Source: an uncultured Clostridia bacterium (GTDB taxonomy: Bacteria > Bacillota > Clostridia > Oscillospirales > CAG-272). Taken from it: a stretch of 8,470 bases of DNA. Positions 6,689-8,470 of this stretch are shown here, in pieces (within the stretch, counting starts at the first letter, position 1; every line of letters starts with the position of its first letter). A model generated the notes under the pieces. That model had not been told where the DNA came from and did not search any database. It was given only the letters and a program-made list of their open reading frames with translations. Where the stretch lies: contig CALEJO010000119.1 in NCBI GenBank assembly GCA_937898155.1, forward strand, positions 1-8,470. The letters are read 5' to 3'. The translations under genes and the position numbers were made by a program.

Positions 6689-7474
6689 TCAAATTCGGTT
6701 TCCGGCGCGCGCGGCTTCCCAAAGCACGACGCTCGCCGCCACGGAGGCGTTGAGCGACTCGGGGCCCTCGCGCATCGGAATGATCGTGCTGCCCGTGCAA
6801 GCGGCGCGCACAGCGTCCGAAATGCCATGTCCCTCGTTGCCGACGACAAAGCCGATCTTGCCGGAGAAATCCAGCGTGCGCAAGTCTTTTGCGTCGCGGT
6901 CGAGCATCGTCGCGTAAAGCCGGAAGCCCTCCGCGCGGAGCGACGCGATTTGCCGCGGCAGATCGCCGCTTTCCCGCACGTCCACGCGGAAAAGCGAGCC
7001 CATGCAGGCGCGCACGGTCTTGGGGTTATAGAGGTCGGCGCCGCCGGCACCAAGATAGACGGTATCGACGCCGAACGCATCCGCGGAGCGCAGAATCGCG
7101 CCGAGATTGCCGGGATCCGCCACGCCGTCGAGCAAAAGCACGAACGTCGCGTTTTCCTTTTTCGGCGCGTGATACAGCGACGCGACGGAAAATACTCCCT
7201 GCGGCGCCTGTTCCAGCGAGAGCTTCGCGTAGACCGCGTCGGAAACGAGCGAAAGCTGATCGGGGCGAAGTGCCGCGGTCAGCGCGCTTTGATATTTGCG
7301 ATAAGCGTCCTCCGTCACGAAGACGCGACGAAAGTCCGCGCCTGCCGCCGCCGCCTCGGAGAACAATTTGATGCCCTCGAACGCGAAGGCACCCCGCTCC
7401 GTGCGGTGCTTTTTATCGGCGAGCTTCGCCGCCTCCACGACGGCGGGATTGCTTCTGCCCGTGATCGTTTCCAT
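6689..7474 (-). CDS. TrmH/SpoU-family RNA 2'-O-methyltransferase
   Basis: This is a probable S-adenosylmethionine-dependent ribose methyltransferase of the SPOUT superfamily acting on rRNA or tRNA; the exact target nucleotide cannot be read from sequence. The 261-residue protein has an N-terminal substrate-binding region (about 1-100, with FAFEGIKLFSEA at 30-41) and a C-terminal knotted domain. The three SpoU motifs are present: DPGNLGAILRSADAFGV at 120-136 (N123 and R129 being the conserved pair), FVVGNEGHGIS at 209-219, and IIPMREGPESLNASVAASVVLWE at 231-253. I chose the ATG at 7474 because AGAGGA lies 6 bases upstream; a TTG at 7492 and an ATG at 7480 overlap or abut that site. The gene lies between rplT and dprA, starts just after the rplT terminator, and has no promoter that I can see. 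A methyltransferase of this family beside rplT is a recurrent Firmicute arrangement as I recall it. Confidence 0.93.
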   Translation of the reverse strand: METITGRSNPAVVEAAKLADKKHRTERGAFAFEGIKLFSEAAAAGADFRRVFVTEDAYRKYQSALTAALRPDQLSLVSDAVYAKLSLEQAPQGVFSVASLYHAPKKENATFVLLLDGVADPGNLGAILRSADAFGVDTVYLGAGGADLYNPKTVRACMGSLFRVDVRESGDLPRQIASLRAEGFRLYATMLDRDAKDLRTLDFSGKIGFVVGNEGHGISDAVRAACTGSTIIPMREGPESLNASVAASVVLWEAARAGNRI

Positions 7475-7480
7475 CGTCAT

Positions 7481-7486
7481 TCCTCT
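7481..7486 (-). promoter_or_regulatory. Ribosome binding site fixing the methyltransferase start
   Basis: AGAGGA is 6 bases before the ATG at 7474. The alternative ATG at 7480 touches this site and the TTG at 7492 lies upstream of it, so the shorter METITGRS start is preferred. Confidence 0.75.
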
Positions 7487-7499
7487 TTTCAAAATAACG

Positions 7500-7531
7500 A
7501 AAAACCAAAGCGCACGCGCGCTTTGGTTTTT
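7500..7531 (-). terminator. Intrinsic terminator of infC-rpmI-rplT
   Basis: AAAAACCAAAGCGC (7531-7518) pairs perfectly over 14 bp with GCGCTTTGGTTTTT (7513-7500) around a GCGT loop. The T run is followed by CGTTATTTT. An outer pairing of AATAACG with CGTTATT is possible if a 7-base bulge is allowed on the left arm. It begins 12 bases after the rplT stop. Both arms end in A/T runs, so it could also work from the other direction. Confidence 0.93.
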
Positions 7532-7543
7532 CTGTTTTCGTTA

Positions 7544-7897
7544 TTAAAGTGCCGCCTTTGCGGTTTCGCACAGAGAAGCGAACGCCTCTTTGTCGGAGAC
7601 AGCCAGCTCTGCGAGCATTTTGCGGTTGAGCGTCACGCCGGCTTTTTTCAGACCGAACATCAGCTTCGAATAGTTGATGCCGTTGACCTTTGCCTGCGCG
7701 GAAATTCTAGTGATCCAGAGAGAACGGAAATCTCTCTTTTTCAGTTTACGACCGGCAAACGCATAGTTGCCGCTCTTCATGACGGCCTGTTTCGCCATCT
7801 TGAAATGTTTGCTCTTTGCGCCCCAGTAGCCCTTTGCGAGCTTCAGAACTTTATTTCTTCTTTTGCGCGTCATCATTGCGCCTTTTACTCTTGCCAT
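7544..7897 (-). CDS. rplT: 50S ribosomal protein L20
   Basis: L20 is an early-binding 23S rRNA protein needed for large-subunit assembly. The 117 residues match the family length. The long basic N-terminal helix starts MARVKGAMMTRKRRNKVLKLAKGYWG and is followed by the conserved FRSLWITRISAQAKVNGINYSKLMFGLKKAGV (about 57-88) and LNRKMLAELAV. AGGAGG lies 8 bases before the ATG at 7897, and rpmI ends 27 bases upstream. In several bacteria L20 represses this operon by binding its leader, but any such leader would lie upstream of infC, outside the window. The gene is last in its operon, ahead of the terminator at 7500-7531. Confidence 0.98.
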   Translation of the reverse strand: MARVKGAMMTRKRRNKVLKLAKGYWGAKSKHFKMAKQAVMKSGNYAFAGRKLKKRDFRSLWITRISAQAKVNGINYSKLMFGLKKAGVTLNRKMLAELAVSDKEAFASLCETAKAAL

Positions 7898-7924
7898 CTT
7901 CTTTTCCTCCTATTTCTCGATCAC

Positions 7925-8122
7925 TTATTTGTTGGGAATGAGCGTCTTCACGGTTGCCTCAAACGATTTGCTGAGGTAAGCGTTGCGACGAAGCTGTCTC
8001 TTGCGCTTCGGCGTTTTGATGCCGAGCTTGTGACGGCGGTTCATGCTGTTCATTTTGACCTTGCCGCTTTTCGTGATCGAAAATCTTTTGGCTGATGCCT
8101 TGTGGGATTTGATTTTTGCCAT
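7925..8122 (-). CDS. rpmI: 50S ribosomal protein L35
   Basis: L35 is a small basic large-subunit protein. The 65 residues are standard for the family. The N-terminus MAKIKSHKASAKRF corresponds to the usual MPKMKTHKGAAKRF, and KTPKRKRQLRRNAYLSK is the conserved basic C-terminal region. No zinc-binding cysteines are present. The ATG at 8122 has AAAGGA 11 bases upstream. The gene lies between infC and rplT in the canonical three-gene operon, with 47 bases separating it from infC. Confidence 0.97.
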   Translation of the reverse strand: MAKIKSHKASAKRFSITKSGKVKMNSMNRRHKLGIKTPKRKRQLRRNAYLSKSFEATVKTLIPNK

Positions 8123-8169
8123 TTTAGTATTCTTCCTTTCGAGATGATTTCACGGTCGATGCCGTTTGT

Positions 8170-8470
8170 TTACTGTTTGAGGGGAGACAGGAACAGGGTG
8201 AGGTTGCGTCCCTCAAGCACCGGTTTCTTGTCGATCTGCGCACATTCGGAAGCCGCTTCCGCAAACCGCATGATGACTTCCATGCCGATATCGGTATGGC
8301 GCATTTCGCGGCCCTTGAAGCGCACGCACACTTTCACTTTATTGCCGTCTTTGAGAAATTCCTCGGCATGCTTGAGCTTGAAATTATAGTCGTGCTCATC
8401 GGTTTGCGGTCCGAAACGAATCTCCTTGACAACCACTTTTGCGGAATTGGCTTTTTGCTCCTTTTCCTTG
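8170..8470 (-). CDS. infC: Translation initiation factor IF-3, C-terminal part (5' end beyond window)
   Basis: IF-3 binds the 30S subunit, prevents early 50S joining and checks the start codon and initiator tRNA. The last 99 residues are visible. The reading frame stays open to the right edge through the Lys/Glu-rich linker KEKEQKANSAK, so the true start lies outside the window and the GTG at 8436 is internal. The C-terminal domain begins VVVKEIRFGPQTDEHDYNFKLKHAEEFL and continues with NKVKVCVRFKGREMRHTDIG, which match the family closely. The N-terminal domain is missing because of the window edge. rpmI follows after 47 bases. Confidence 0.97.
   Translation of the reverse strand, partial: KEKEQKANSAKVVVKEIRFGPQTDEHDYNFKLKHAEEFLKDGNKVKVCVRFKGREMRHTDIGMEVIMRFAEAASECAQIDKKPVLEGRNLTLFLSPLKQ

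Noticed and set aside
6672..6800. N-terminal extension of dprA by 43 residues
   Set aside because: It overlaps the conserved third motif of the methyltransferase in another frame, and a strong AGGAGG site marks the ATG at 6671.
5793..6917. A 374-codon plus-strand open frame opposite dprA
   Set aside because: It is antisense to a protein with all DprA motifs and lacks any motif of its own.
6605..8095. A 496-codon plus-strand open frame crossing the methyltransferase, rplT and rpmI
   Set aside because: It runs antisense through three conserved genes and a terminator hairpin, with low-complexity composition. No conserved protein would be expected to span them.
8170..8436. A complete short IF-3-like gene starting at a GTG
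   Set aside because: The frame continues upstream through a typical IF-3 linker to the window edge, so the gene is simply cut by the window.
1..8470. CRISPR arrays, insertion sequences, tRNA or rRNA genes, and defence or toxin-antitoxin systems
   Set aside because: I looked for spaced direct repeats, terminal inverted repeats, cloverleaf-like segments and unknown small genes and saw none. Nearly all sequence is explained by conserved housekeeping genes.

Overview
The window is an ordinary-looking housekeeping segment of a bacterial chromosome in which all nine genes lie on the minus strand. Reading right to left (the direction of transcription), the order is infC (5' end cut by the window edge), rpmI, rplT, a TrmH/SpoU-family RNA methyltransferase, dprA, topA, plsX, rnc and smc (3' part cut by the left edge). 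The gene content, the rnc-smc, dprA-topA and infC-rpmI-rplT neighbourhoods, strong AGGAGG-type ribosome binding sites and a GC-rich coding composition suggest a fairly GC-rich member of the Firmicutes (Clostridia-like). That placement is an inference from gene order and protein style; I cannot name a species.

The genes form three transcription blocks. Block 1 (8470 to about 7500) is the translation operon infC-rpmI-rplT, which ends in a strong intrinsic terminator at 7500-7531. Block 2 (7474 to about 3044) is the methyltransferase, dprA and topA. The methyltransferase starts only 25 bases past the terminator and has no promoter I can see. topA has its own near-perfect SigA-type promoter (TTGACA, 18 bases, TATAAT) just after the dprA stop, and an intrinsic terminator at 3044-3084. 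Block 3 (3033 to 1) is plsX-rnc-smc, driven by a promoter at 3005-3033. The left edge cuts smc after about 395 codons.

Functionally, the block joins translation (IF3, L35, L20, a probable rRNA/tRNA 2'-O-methyltransferase), DNA handling (DprA for incoming single strands, topoisomerase I, SMC condensin), RNA processing (RNase III) and phospholipid synthesis (PlsX). I found no mobile element, CRISPR array, tRNA, rRNA or defence-like system, and no gene of unknown function. No gap between genes exceeds about 145 bases.

The unusual signals are regulatory. A 7-bp hairpin sits between the topA Shine-Dalgarno sequence and its start codon. A set of 10-bp-phased ATAATA repeats and an 18-bp perfect palindrome overlap the plsX promoter and start point. 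acpP is missing from its common place between plsX and rnc.
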